Of a DNA stretch of 64,000 bases, positions 1 through 10,935 are shown in pieces. Under the pieces are notes generated by a model. That model did no database searches and had not been told where the DNA came from. It worked only from the letters and a program-made list of their open reading frames with translations. The translations under genes were made by a program, and so were the position numbers. Position 1 is the first letter of the stretch. Every line of letters starts with the position of its first letter. Origin of the DNA: Channa striata (Eukaryota; Chordata; Actinopteri; Anabantiformes; Channidae); NCBI GenBank assembly GCA_033026295.1, contig CM065185.1, positions 930,001 to 994,000 of the forward strand. Direction: 5' to 3'.

Positions 1-111
1 CAGTCGTTGAAAAGGCTGCATTTTCAATATCTCCTCATGTCCTTGCAGTTTGAAGGGCATAGCCGTATCGTGTGCACTAGTCAATCTCAAAAGAGCACAC
101 TCGCTGAGTAC

Positions 112-300
112 ACACATTTACATTTATATACATGCATTTAGCTGATGCACTTTTCTGTGGAGTGACAACAGTGAATCCAGCTCTGAATTTTACAGTGGAT
201 GGCTTACAAAGTGGAGCAAAGGTCAGAAGGAGCATTCTGATGATATGCAACCTGGGATCATGGGGTAAAAGAAAATTGCAACGAAGAATCAGCAGGTATA
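112..300. repeat. Degenerate teleost interspersed repeat
   Basis: The stretch opens with a T/A-rich 'acatttatatacatgcattt' motif followed by 'agctgatgcacttttct'. This resembles a very common fish repeat whose consensus runs 'catttagctgacgcttttatcc...gacttacaa'. The later 'gcttacaaagtggagcaaagg' also fits. Copy quality is poor and no terminal repeat or target duplication was found, so the family is not named. Confidence 0.35.
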
Positions 301-1404
301 AAATTAACTAAAGAAAAAAGAAAAAAAAGTGTAGTGGAGTCTCTGCCACTGATTTTTCTTTTTTACTCAAATTTGAAACTGTACACGATCTGACTGTATT
401 TTCCATTTAACCAAAGCAGGTTCATATAGAACTACAGAGATCCAGCTTCTTTTCTAACAGTTGCTAAAATTAACTTACAACTAGAGATTGGAGCAAGATG
501 TTAACTCAGAAATGTTTCTGTTGAGGTCTGTTGAGGCAAACTGCAAGCATATAAACTAATTTCAGCGCAGAGGACTGTACTTTTGTACATCTACATCAGT
601 TTCAAAAGTACAGACTGTGAACCACCAGGGGGCATTTAAATAGATTCCACTGGGTGCTGAGCAAAATGAGAAGTGGTTCAATGTTATTTCATTACTGCAT
701 TGAGAAAAAGCATAATGATACTGAACCAGTTCTTTTATTCCAGCTACTATTGTTATCATAATAAAATGATGGCTTTATCATTCAACACCAAGGACTCTTT
801 TGAATCTTGTAGAACAGTTCTGAGTAATATATATCACTCTGTTATCCTAAAATGATCATATTGCATTATTTAAAAATATCTTCAAGAATTCCTAGGAAAT
901 CAATTATTAACAATTTAATTAAAAAGTAATTTAACACAAAATTAGCTATGCAATCGATTTTATGTAAGTATGATTTCTTTTCTGTGTAATTTTCCATATT
1001 GTCACTGTATTAACAGACTAACACAGTAGTGATAATCACAGTAGGTGGAATTAAACTTAATGGTTCATCAATTATCTCTTTGCATTTTCCCAGCCCAGTC
1101 TCACTATAAAGTAATCATAAAAGTGTAAAATTAAAACACTGCATTTTGAACCATGGCATTCATAGTTATCCCACAGCTGAAACAGACTGGCCTCAAATGG
1201 CAAATATCATAACTAACAACTCAAGATATGATCTCATAAAAATGTCAGTTTGAATAGTCTCAGTCTTCCTCAAAATAAAAGGAGCTGTTTTTTTGAGAAA
1301 GACGCTAAAGTTCAAACTAAAGACAGACTCCTTACTGAACTGCCTTCCTGGGCACAGCCATGTGGGTCCAGTGGTTCAGAGGGAGGGCGGAAGAAGAACT
1401 TTCA
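301..1404. other. Gene-free, AT-rich stretch
   Basis: No open frame here has splice context, a recognisable domain or coding-like composition. The few frames of about 60 codons are what an AT-rich sequence gives by chance. No repeat was recognised. Confidence 0.6.
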
Positions 1405-1765
1405 CAAAGACACAAAACAACTACAAAATGTTAAACTACAGAGACACCAAAAAGTAGAAAAACTACCAAGACACACAAAATAACCAAAAAGACTAAAACA
1501 ACTATAAAGAATGCAGAAATACAAAGATACACAAACTATCAAAATTACCACACCAATCAGATGGTAACAAAACAACCACAGAAAGACAAAACCCAATAAA
1601 GACACTTAAGAAAGAAAAACACAACTACCTAATAAAAACATCAAACACTTTGAAAGAGGAACAAAACTACCAAATAAAAACATTAAATACTTACAAAGAA
1701 AGACAGAACTACCAAATAAAAATAAACACAAGAAGAGGCATATACAATACAACTACAAAACCTAC
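1405..1765. repeat. Degenerate A-rich minisatellite
   Basis: About 360 bp of almost T- and G-poor sequence built from diverged copies of units such as 'acaaaactaccaaataaaaac', 'gacacaaaacaactaca' and 'gacacaccaaaaag'. Unit length drifts around 20-40 bp. Two adjacent 'ctaccaaataaaaac' units (near 1666 and 1709) are the best preserved. Composition is strongly strand-asymmetric (A and C on plus). Open frames across it are by-products of the repeat. Confidence 0.75.
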
Positions 1766-3479
1766 AAAGCAGCCTAATTTGGACTTATTTTGTGTCACAT
1801 TCAGTCTGGTGTTCAGTCCAGTGTTCCTCAATATACATGCAGACAGTTTGCAAATTAAAGACAAAAACTAAAGAAATAAGCTGAGAAACTTAATGAATTC
1901 AGATGCCTTCATAAAAGGCACACAGCCTCAGTGAACGGTTTGATGAAAATGGTATTAATCATTTCACAGTTACTGGATCTCAATCCTACTGAAGCACATA
2001 GACTACAGGAGAGTTTGAAGTGCTGTGTTCGGCTGCGCTCACCACTTCCAAGGGAATATGTTTTGGAAGAATGCAGTTTATTTGTGCAGAAGAGTCTCAG
2101 GGACAGGGTGTATTGCGTTGGAAAAAAACACAGTAGTTATTATTATGATGATTTTAATTTCAGCACCGGGGATTGGAAAACAAAAAAAAAATTAAATTAA
2201 CAAGAAATTCCATTTACTACAAATTTTATGCATTCCGTGTATTTTGCAGTCCTTTACCCCATCTAAACACGTTCTCTAATGGACACTCCTGCACTTCTGT
2301 GAAACACCAGTTATTGCTGGCTTCAGTGTTCAATATTTCTTTATTCTTTTTTTGTTTTTTCAGTGTCTACACAGATGCAGACTCACACTACCATTACACA
2401 ACATGTCATTAGAGCTCTGTGTCATGCACTCAGCCTCTCATTTATATGACACATCAGTGTTACAGTGAATTACAGAATTTCCACATTGCCAGCACATTAC
2501 ACTTCAATCTACTGTAAATGTATACAATGAGGGAAAGAGCTATCTAGTGAGCATGGAGTGTGTGTGCATGTGGGTGTATGTATTGATTTGAGTGGTACAG
2601 AATTTACAGATAAAACAGAGATATATTTCCATTCAGTGCTTTGGAATTCTAAGCTTGAAATGTTGGGTTTCGACTTTTCTACTCCTTCCTTCGCCTCCAC
2701 CATTTGTTTGACAACCTCAGGGTACTGGCAGCGGCAGATTCAGGGGGTTCAGTATAACTCAGAGGCAGTAGCTCCTCTTCTCCGAGGATTTCTTACAGCC
2801 ACATACAGCAGTCTCGACAAAGTAGCTGACAGATAAATGTTGTGCTTACATGGTTCAGAGAATTTGTGAGAAATTGTGTGGTGCGTAGCAGCCATTCAGG
2901 GTGACTGATGGAGCAACAATATCACACATACACACATGCACAGGCAGAGAGAGACACATTGAGGGGAGAGAAGCATGGCAGGCAGGAATGCACTCATTGG
3001 GTGGGAGAGCATCACACACAGACACACACACACAGGTTTGTTGGATGAAGTAAGCAGAGGTTGAAGGACACCTTTTGGTTCAGCTTCAGTCTCTTTGCAA
3101 AATAATTCGATAGGACTGGATTGTGCCCTACACTCAGGTGGGGGTTCAATCGTCACTGGAAGTTATAGTGTGCAAATACACTACAATTTAGAACTCGCAA
3201 AGACCCAGTATTATCACAGCATGGGGTGATTGTAGAGTTGCACTACAGCCCATTTACAGGTTGAAAATCAGACACGCATAGATATGCACCAACCCTCTAT
3301 GAAAAGGGGGCGTCTCAAGACCCACGTGTGACCTCTGTTGTTTGTTTAGTTGTGCTCAATATGCATTATATTTTTGCACAAGTAATGAGGCGAATGAACA
3401 CGGTTGGCCGTCCCAGCTGATGTGGAAACGGCCCATTGAGGCTTCCATTCCCTCCCTCCCATGTCATAATATCATGTGT
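1766..3479. other. Gene-free stretch with a CA-rich tract
   Basis: No gene was recognised. A CA-rich microsatellite lies at about 3012-3034, and the whole 2920-3040 stretch is rich in CA and GA on the plus strand. Open frames on both strands are short and lack domains. Confidence 0.55.
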
Positions 3480-4500
3480 CAGTGTGCACCTGAACCCCCT
3501 AACACACCTTTCTGTCGAATGCGCTGCGCCCGGCACAAAACGGACAACAACCGCCACTGGTTTCCTGTAATTCCCGAAGCGTGGAACACACGGACACTCA
3601 CCCCAGGGTGTGAACGCAGGTCCTCCCCGCGCCTGCTTGATTTGTGTCCGTGTATCCAGTAAATAGGTGGAAGAACCTGAACAGAGAAGGCGCTAATGAA
3701 CTAGTTGACGGCGGCTAAACGCCACCGAGTTCACTCCTTTCCCTTCTTCCTCTCTCCCGCTTCCCTCACACTTCCCGTCTTCCCCGGGGCAGGCTGAGCA
3801 GCGGCTGTAATAATCCAGGCATTGTCATCTTCATCAACACATAAAAAACACAGATGGGAAGGGAAGACTCCGTTTTGCGTCACACCGCACAAGTCTGGAG
3901 TTCAGATGAATTATTCTTTCTGACTGAAGGTGCTGACCTGAGTAATCCGCACACAGACACAGTCTGGGGGACCGGGTCACAAATTTACAAAGCTCCGACT
4001 CAAATCGAGTCAAACCTGGAGTTGAATCGTAGCTGCAGCCGTTGCAAGAGCAGAGAAATGTTGGCCTCAGAGTGATCGAGAAACAGATGAGATGGGGTGA
4101 GATATAATCCCATGAAGATATGTTCTCCTCTCTCTTCCCTCCCCGGACCAAAAAAACTCCACAGAGGGTCTGTAGAGCACCTGCGGCCGCAACAGAGACG
4201 GGCAGGTATCCACAAACTGGGGACCCTCCCCTTCTCTGTCCCTGCGTGTCTGTTATTCCCGCTCGGCTGAGTCTTACTGCGCCACGACCATCACTCAGTG
4301 CCAAGCCTGGCGTTGCTTCTCCAAGTTGCTCGGGAAAGCGTCTCTTTTCACCAGCGCTTCTCCTCTCTCTCACTCCCTCCTCCACAGGCTACGTCCATCC
4401 GCCTTCTCTGAAACCACACCTCCCTCGGCAACGATTGGCCGAAAAGCGCAGTGAAGGAGGAGGAGAGGGAAGGAGAGGAGCGCTGAGGTGATGCGCACTG
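3480..4500. promoter_or_regulatory. CpG-rich block, probable promoter of a neighbouring gene
   Basis: In a CpG-poor, AT-rich window this kilobase is dense in CG dinucleotides, including a NotI-type GCGGCCGC at 4183-4190 and many CGs between 4180 and 4490. An inverted CCAAT box (attgg) sits at 4434-4438 inside 'cgattggccg'. No TATA box was seen. This composition fits an unmethylated vertebrate promoter with a GC-rich 5' exon. In mammals ASTN1 and BRINP2 are divergent neighbours, so a minus-strand transcript heading out of the window is a plausible but unproven reading. Open frames of 73-183 codons on both strands show no recognisable protein and are probably composition artefacts. Confidence 0.5.
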
Positions 4501-4703
4501 AGGAGAGAGAGAGCGAAAGAGGCAGGATGAGGGGATGGAAAGTGGACAGAGGATGGAAAAAATCTAGATGAGAGAGAGGAGAGGATGGAGAGGAAGATGA
4601 GAGAAGAGGGATGAAAGAGGAGCGAAAGAGGATGGAGAGTGCGCCAGGAAAGGCGGATAAAGGAGGCCGACACAGTGAGGGAGTGTGTGTGTGTGGGGGG
4701 GGG
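4441..4703. repeat. Purine-rich (GA) tract ending in GT and poly-G microsatellite
   Basis: The plus strand is almost all A and G from about 4441 to 4660, with runs of gagaggag, ggatggaga and gaaagagg. It ends in (GT)n followed by about ten G at 4683-4703. This flanks the CpG-rich block and may be GAGA-type promoter sequence or a simple repeat. The long minus-strand frames here read as Ser/Leu/Pro runs, as expected from CT-rich sequence. Confidence 0.75.
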
Positions 4704-5556
4704 CAGTTCATGCACTGAGCTTTATGTGTTGGAGCCCAAAGGGACAGGCTGGCTAATGAAAGTGAAAATGCTTCCCTCTTTTTTTTTACCCTCTCATTCA
4801 CTTGCAATGCCTTAACCAAATTTGTCCCCTACAAATCTACTTTGACTGCGGGCAAAAGTGAACTCATACTGACAATATCCCCCATTACTGAGCCGAGTCG
4901 TAGACTCATGTCTGTCTGTCTGTTCCCTTCACTTCTCTTTATAAAATCTGGTGTCTGTCAGGTAAACAGCTATTTGGTGAGTCTGTGATGAATAAGTAAG
5001 TGGTTGAAGGGAGACTGGAGAACGAAGTGCATGTGGAATCTAGTGCCCGGAGGCGTCGGGAGGGAAAAGCCTGAGCTGCATTTGTAATAGGAGCAAATGA
5101 GGTGGGCTGGATATTGTTGTGGCACAACTGTGCATGGTAGCAGAGTAGAGCAGACAAAATCGCTTGACAGCTCCTGGGAGAGGCTTTGATTGATGGCAAC
5201 GCTCCAGGGAGTGTTTCAATATGAACTTGGTTAACTCGGGAGCCACACGAAGCATTCATCACTAGCTGCCATAGTGGAGTGAGATGCTCACTGCAAGCTA
5301 GGCAGCATTTTATTTAGAAAGACACCAGGGGAACATCTTCACAGAAGCAGCAACCACCTATTTGCCGCTATTTTAAGGCTCATCGCCACAAGAATTAACA
5401 ACCTGAAGCTACCTGAAGTTGCTTGTCAACTTTCAAGGATCCATGGAAAGACGATGTTATGTTGCACTGGAGTGGACTTACAACACATAATATTTAGAGA
5501 CAGAAAGTTTGCAAGGAGGAAGTCGGATAGTCAACAAAGCACAGGATTTTCCCACA
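4704..5556. other. No recognisable gene or repeat
   Basis: About 850 bp of mixed-composition sequence next to the CpG-rich block. It could hold 5' UTR or intron sequence of the neighbouring gene, but no exon can be supported. Confidence 0.45.
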
Positions 5557-5842
5557 CAGTGGCTCAGTTGTTAGAGTGGCCGCCTATAGACCAGAGGGTT
5601 GATGGTCCATGCCTGTCTCTTCCCAGCCACATGTAAAAGTGTCCCTGGGCAAGACACTGAAGCCCAAACCTCCCATTTCCATCCCCAGCTGTGCAGTGCC
5701 AGTCTGAAGCCCAGTACAAATGGGCACGGTTGTGCAAGGAAGTGCATCTGGCATAAAAATGGACCAAATTAACATGCAGACAATGGTCTCCTGTGGCAAC
5801 CCTGAACTTATGGGATACGCCAATAGACAAAAAAAAAACAAG
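5557..5842 (+). mobile_element. tRNA-derived SINE with an RTE-like tail
   Basis: The head 'gtggctcagttgttagagtgg' at about 5559-5579 matches a tRNA A box with its flank. The 'gggttgatggtcc' near 5597-5608 is a degenerate B box. A tRNA-unrelated body ('cttcccagccacatg', 'tgtccctgggcaagacactg') typical of fish SINEs follows. The 3' part carries 'aaggaagtgcatctggcata' and 'ctgtggcaaccctgaactta', both matching pieces of the RTE LINEs at 25 and 35 kb. It ends in an A-rich tail near 5830. A Pol III promoter plus borrowed LINE tail is the standard SINE design. This copy is diverged and its activity is doubtful. Confidence 0.85.
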
Positions 5843-8800
5843 AAAAAAAAACCACAGCAGCTTGAGTCCAGCGTTAAACTACTGCTAACACTGTTCTTGT
5901 AACCTGTTGTGTGACACATGTGATGTTAAGTGAACTGATTTTTAAAGCAAAATGTGACCTAACCGTTTTTGTTTAGTGGGAAAATGACATTGATGTCTTT
6001 GAATCCAACAAAATTGGGGCACACTTGTTAGTCACCTGACGACTCGGTTGGAAAACCTACTAACAATGCACATTGTTTATAGAATTTAAAAATTGGTTTA
6101 AAAGTCCTGTTTTTTCTGACCCATCCATCAACATCAGCCTTCTCCTAACTCCTAACTGTTTTGTCTGAATAATATGTCACACTTGATACTGGTTATTTAA
6201 TACAAAACATGATAATTATAGTAATGCAAAGCCCTGAGTGGGAAGCCAAAGGTATTATAATCAGAAATATTCAATGGTTTTTTAACACTCTAGTTATATA
6301 TTGGTTGTGCCACTGTGCTTTTTATTTGTTACATTAAATGTATTATCAAACCACAAATATGTGTCTAATTTTGAATAGATGTCTTTGTATAAAAGCTGAA
6401 CACAAACTTTTTCTCATTTGCTTTTTACTTGTGTCTAGTAGCTTTTCATAGATGTGTTTGCCTTATTGTAAGAGGTAATGTCATGCTTGATTCTGAGCCT
6501 AATTTTGAATTTTAGGTTTCCAAAGAATCTGTTGGGGTACCTGAGTTGCAGAGATTCCTTTGTCTCAACCAGACAGAGATAGTATAAGTGATCTATGTTT
6601 TGAAAGTACTTAAAGCCCAAATACACAATCACTTTACCCACATAAAACACAGAGAAATGGACTTGAAGCATAAAGATGCACTTTGGGTCACAGCTGTTTG
6701 CATAAAGTGTGAGAGTAACACAAACTGCAGCCTGTGGTGACAACTGGATTGATTAATATTGGAGCTTATTGATTGCCAGATGCACTTGAGACAGTTAAAA
6801 AAACAGTCTACTCTGGTTATGCCTTGTCCCTCTTTAAGAACATGTCATTGCGTTACTTGATTATGATAGCTGGTCTTCGGTGAGCATTAAAGGTGGATTC
6901 TTGGCTTTAGTGCACACCTTGGCATGCTTATTTGATGTGCTGCGCCAGCTCTGAGCTGACTGAGGTGTGAGCGCACTCAATGTTTAACTATGACCCACGC
7001 TCCACTGAGATCTCTGACCCAGAGAAATATTACTACTTTGGCTTCTGAGGCATACGGCAGCAATCTATTACTAGCAACATGAGCATTGTAGATGGTGGTA
7101 GCATTTAATACAGCACTCCCGGGAGCTTAGAAGCAGAACATACTGCAGAATAAGAATAGATTGAATGAGCACTATATGTATCTTACAACTGACCATACGT
7201 GTTTTACATGTACTGCAAATAATTTGTCAAGTTTATAAAAAAAAAATATTGCATTGTGGTCAGATTTTTATGTGATTATAACACAAATTTCAAAAATGAC
7301 AGCACAAAAGTTCCTATAACTTTCAGTAGTAACTTTTACACTGTTGAGTTATGCTTCCTTCTATGTGACCAGTAGAAAGAAAAGTTGGTTATATATGGAC
7401 TGACATCAGAGGAGCTCTCCAGGCCTGTTTGGCAGAGCGATAAATAAATAGATGCCTGCAGCATGCACCCAGAGGTTTGCAGTTTCAGAGGGACGAGGAC
7501 GTCAGTGGGATATTGGATGGAGTCTCAAGCTCGAATGGGATCAGATGAGCAGAGAAAGCAATGTAAATTTAAATTTAGTTTCTGTCAAAACATTCATGGC
7601 TCAAAACACCAGCATTGTTTTTGTATGTGCAGTTGGACTTATGCAGTTCCTGTACAAACTGCTATTTATGTCCTTTGTTCTTCCGTTTGCGTCGCTGATG
7701 CGTCTATTAAAATTCTTTAAATATAGATGTGACACTGCAAACAGACTCCTCAGCTTAGTGTATGCACACGCACATCGGCTCCAAGCCCTCATCACACTGA
7801 CAGCTACAGGGGCAGCTCTGAGCAGCGTTGGTGCTAAAGCATTAGTTTTTGTGTCACTGTGTAAAAAAACAAGCATGCCTTTCCCTTTCCTCTTTTAAGT
7901 ACCTCATCAGGATATTCAGTGTGGGATTGCTGACTCCTCCCTTTCTTTCCCCCCACCTCTTGAAACAAATGAGGGATTAAAGCAGGGACGTCTAGAACAG
8001 AAAAGCGTGATGTGAGAGGAGCAAGAGGATGACAGCAGCTCACCGAAATCCACAGGATATGTATTTCTTTTGTCTCGAGGCTTAGAAGTACAACACCCCT
8101 CAGTAGCTCAGCTTGATCTCTCTTTTTATTATTTTTTCTTTTTTTCTTCTGTGACATTAAATGCTGGACAGCAGGGACTTTTTTGCACACTTGAAATAAT
8201 AATCACAGCTCACAGATGTTCCTATGTCGGTTTCTCTTACACGCACATACAGGCTGTTAACACACATGATTATGACAATGTAGGACTGAAAGATTTGTGT
8301 AAATAACTCGCCAAGCAAGAAAACTCTTTACAAGAGCATGTAAAATTAGAGAATAGTAATAACCATAATCACAATTATAATTTTCTGAAAATAAAGTGTC
8401 TTTAAAGACCTAAAATATTCTTTGTCAAAAGATCTTTTCAGGTCAAGTACGAATGAATATACGAACAAGATCAAATAGATTATTTACTAAAACCACAGTG
8501 ACAAACTAAAGGAAGAAGGACACAAGGCTTTGTCAAATGCATTAATAAGTATGGAAACGTAAAACAAATGTTACTCTGAGAAGCAATAGTTCTCTGACGC
8601 ATATAAACCATTAAAATAATGATGACAAAAGGATTTTTGTTTGAATGAATATTTTCTTTGGTGACTCATCTTTTTTGTTTGCAGAGTTGGGTACTGAAGG
8701 ATTTATGTTTGTGCTAAAAAGTGATGAACGAGTGATCTGGAGTCTGGAATGAGAAAGATGCTGGCGAAGTTCTGAAAGATGTTCTTGGCTCTCAACCCTC

Positions 8801-9944
8801 ACTTATCTTTTGTATTAGAGACCTTTTTTTGTAAAGCACTGTTTTGACCATCCAGTTGATGCATCCTGGCCCATCACAAGGATGCAGAGTCCTGATTAAA
8901 TATTTAATTTTATAATTAGTTTTTTTTTTTTTTTTAAACACAGTGTCATGTGTCATGGTCCATGGACCCACCATTACATTTTCTCATTCCACTCCCAAAG
9001 GTTTGGAAAAGCAAGGGCAAATCATGTGTTTGCAGTACAATAGAAGAATATTTCCTTTTTCACGAGTTCTCACTTGCCAATTTAATGTTGAAAAAGACTG
9101 TAGGTTGTCCGTCTGTACATTTTGTGGACTGTCAATAGAAGAGCAGAGCAAAAATAGTTTTCTTACTCAATACACAATGAAAAAAAATCAGACTAGTGTG
9201 TTATATTTTGGTTGAAGCTTGACTTTAACTCTGCAAACGTGTAGTGTATATCAGGATTTGTGTGAATATGTGTCTATGTGTCTGTGTTGGTCACAGCCTG
9301 GCTGTACTTATCAGTTGACATTGATGCTTTTCAGTGGGTCTGAAAACCACTGACAAGATGCTTGTTTTGACCACTCATCTCATCATTGCATAATATGTGT
9401 GATTCCTCTCCAGCCTGATGTTTTACTTGTTCAGGGTTATGTGTTTGTGCAAAGTCATTAAAATAAAGCTGAGAAACTCGTAAGTGATTGATTGATCTTC
9501 AATTCTTTTAATTATCAGTTTACCTTTTCAATAATTTATCACACAAAATGACAAACATTTTCTTCCACCTTTACACTTTCTAAAGATTTATGCCATTATT
9601 ACATTTCATTAACTTTGTACCTTTAGAGCTGTGTGTTTCCAAAGTGCAGCTACTCGCCCTGAACAACCTGACCCAGTGTTTTCTTTGTTTCTTCTACTTT
9701 CTTGCTTTTCTTTTCTTTTCTTTTCTCCACTTTCTTCTCACCTTAACTGTTGAAGGCCATTACTTCCTACTTCCTGTGGTGTAATATTCTACTATTACAT
9801 GCTTTGAGCGTTAAAATTTTCATAAGATAGAGGAGGCCTTTCACAAACCTTCAGGACAAATAAAATATTCACTGGGAGGTAGAGTATTTTTTTCTTTCGC
9901 TTTGTAAAATCCCATACAAGTTTTTCTTTTATTGACATCACCAA
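5843..9944. other. Gene-free 4.1 kb, AT-rich
   Basis: No gene is supported. The longest frame (7452-7898, plus, 148 codons) has no known domain, no splice context and no strong Kozak start. Its hydrophobic stretches come from T-rich codons. Small simple tracts are present: a T run at about 8922-8935 and a TTTTC repeat near 9710-9725. Conserved regulatory sequence could exist here but cannot be recognised without alignment. Confidence 0.5.
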
Positions 9945-10935
9945 TATCCCAAGATGGCATCGCAGATGGCAGCCACTGTCTTACTCTGTGTTGTTTTGTG
10001 TTTCATTTCAGTTTTCTGCCACTGTTCTGGTGGCTCTTATTCCAGGGAAGAGCTCATGAACATCAGAGCTACTACCCCTGTAGATTTAGACATTTTGGAT
10101 TCTACTGCAAATTTACTGGCTGTTTTGATCAATGAGGCGTGTAAGAAAGTGAGGGTCCACAGAGGAAAGTGTTGAGGTGTGCGTGTGCACCTCTGCCAAC
10201 GCAGGATTACGCACTGCGCTCCTGTCATTACCCTGTAATATGTGCTCAAATGCTGACGAGATACTGTACTGAGAGTGGAACGGACAAACCCAGATGCCTT
10301 GGTTATTGTCCTTGGTGACTTTAACAAAGCTAATCTCCCCCACCAGCTCCCCAAATACAAACATTGTGCTAGACCTCCCCAACAGCAGTGTTATCATGCT
10401 GTCCCTCGTGCTGCATTGGGGCACTCTGCTAACATGCTGTTATTCTCTCTGAACACCAACAGCTGCACATCAGTCTATCAAACTCCTCAAGTTTGCAGAT
10501 GTGTGGTGATCGGCTGCAACCTCCCATCTCTTCAGGAGCTGTACATCTCCAGGACCCAGAGACGAGCAGCCAGGATCACAGCCGACCCTTCTCCTCCAGG
10601 ACATAAACTCTTTCAGCCCCTCCCCTCTGGCCAGAGGCTCCGGTCCATTAAGACCAGAACCTCACGCCACAAGAACAGTTTTTCCCCCACTGCAGTCAGC
10701 TTGCTGAACAGTGGCCAAATCCCCCACAGATACCCTTCCCCAATTGACAGACAGTCACTATAACTTTCCAACTACCTCACATTGTACATTCACTTATCTT
10801 ATTTTTATTTTAGTATACTATTTCTGTACAAATTTCATATTGTGTCACACCTTTGCACCTTAACTTTTCTTTTTGTAGATTTTTTGTTTGCATCTGACAC
10901 CAAGCCTAATAAATAGTACTGTTAGGTGTTACACT
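9945..10935 (+). mobile_element. L2-like (CR1-group) LINE, 5' end kept, internally deleted
   Basis: The 5' end 'ccaagatggc' near 9949 matches the start of a second copy at about 36868. The first frame (9954-10175) contains SYSREELMNIRATTPVDLD, the usual N-terminal segment of this fish LINE family, followed by a premature stop. The next frame (10275-10763) contains DALVIVLGDFNKANLPH, the conserved GDFN motif of the APE-type endonuclease, then AVPRAALGHS. It then jumps directly to RTQRRAARITADPS and SGQRLRSIKTRTSRHKNSF, which belong to the extreme C terminus after reverse transcriptase. The RT domain has therefore been lost by deletion. A short 3' UTR with 'ctaataaatagtact' closes the copy near 10915-10930. 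Confidence 0.85.

Noticed and set aside
3834..4819. Overlapping minus-strand frames of 107-183 codons
   Set aside because: They read through the GA-rich tract and CpG-rich block as Ser/Leu/Pro-rich low-complexity sequence with no domain.
7452..7898. 148-codon plus-strand frame with hydrophobic stretches
   Set aside because: No recognisable family, no splice signals and T-rich codon bias; probably chance in AT-rich DNA.
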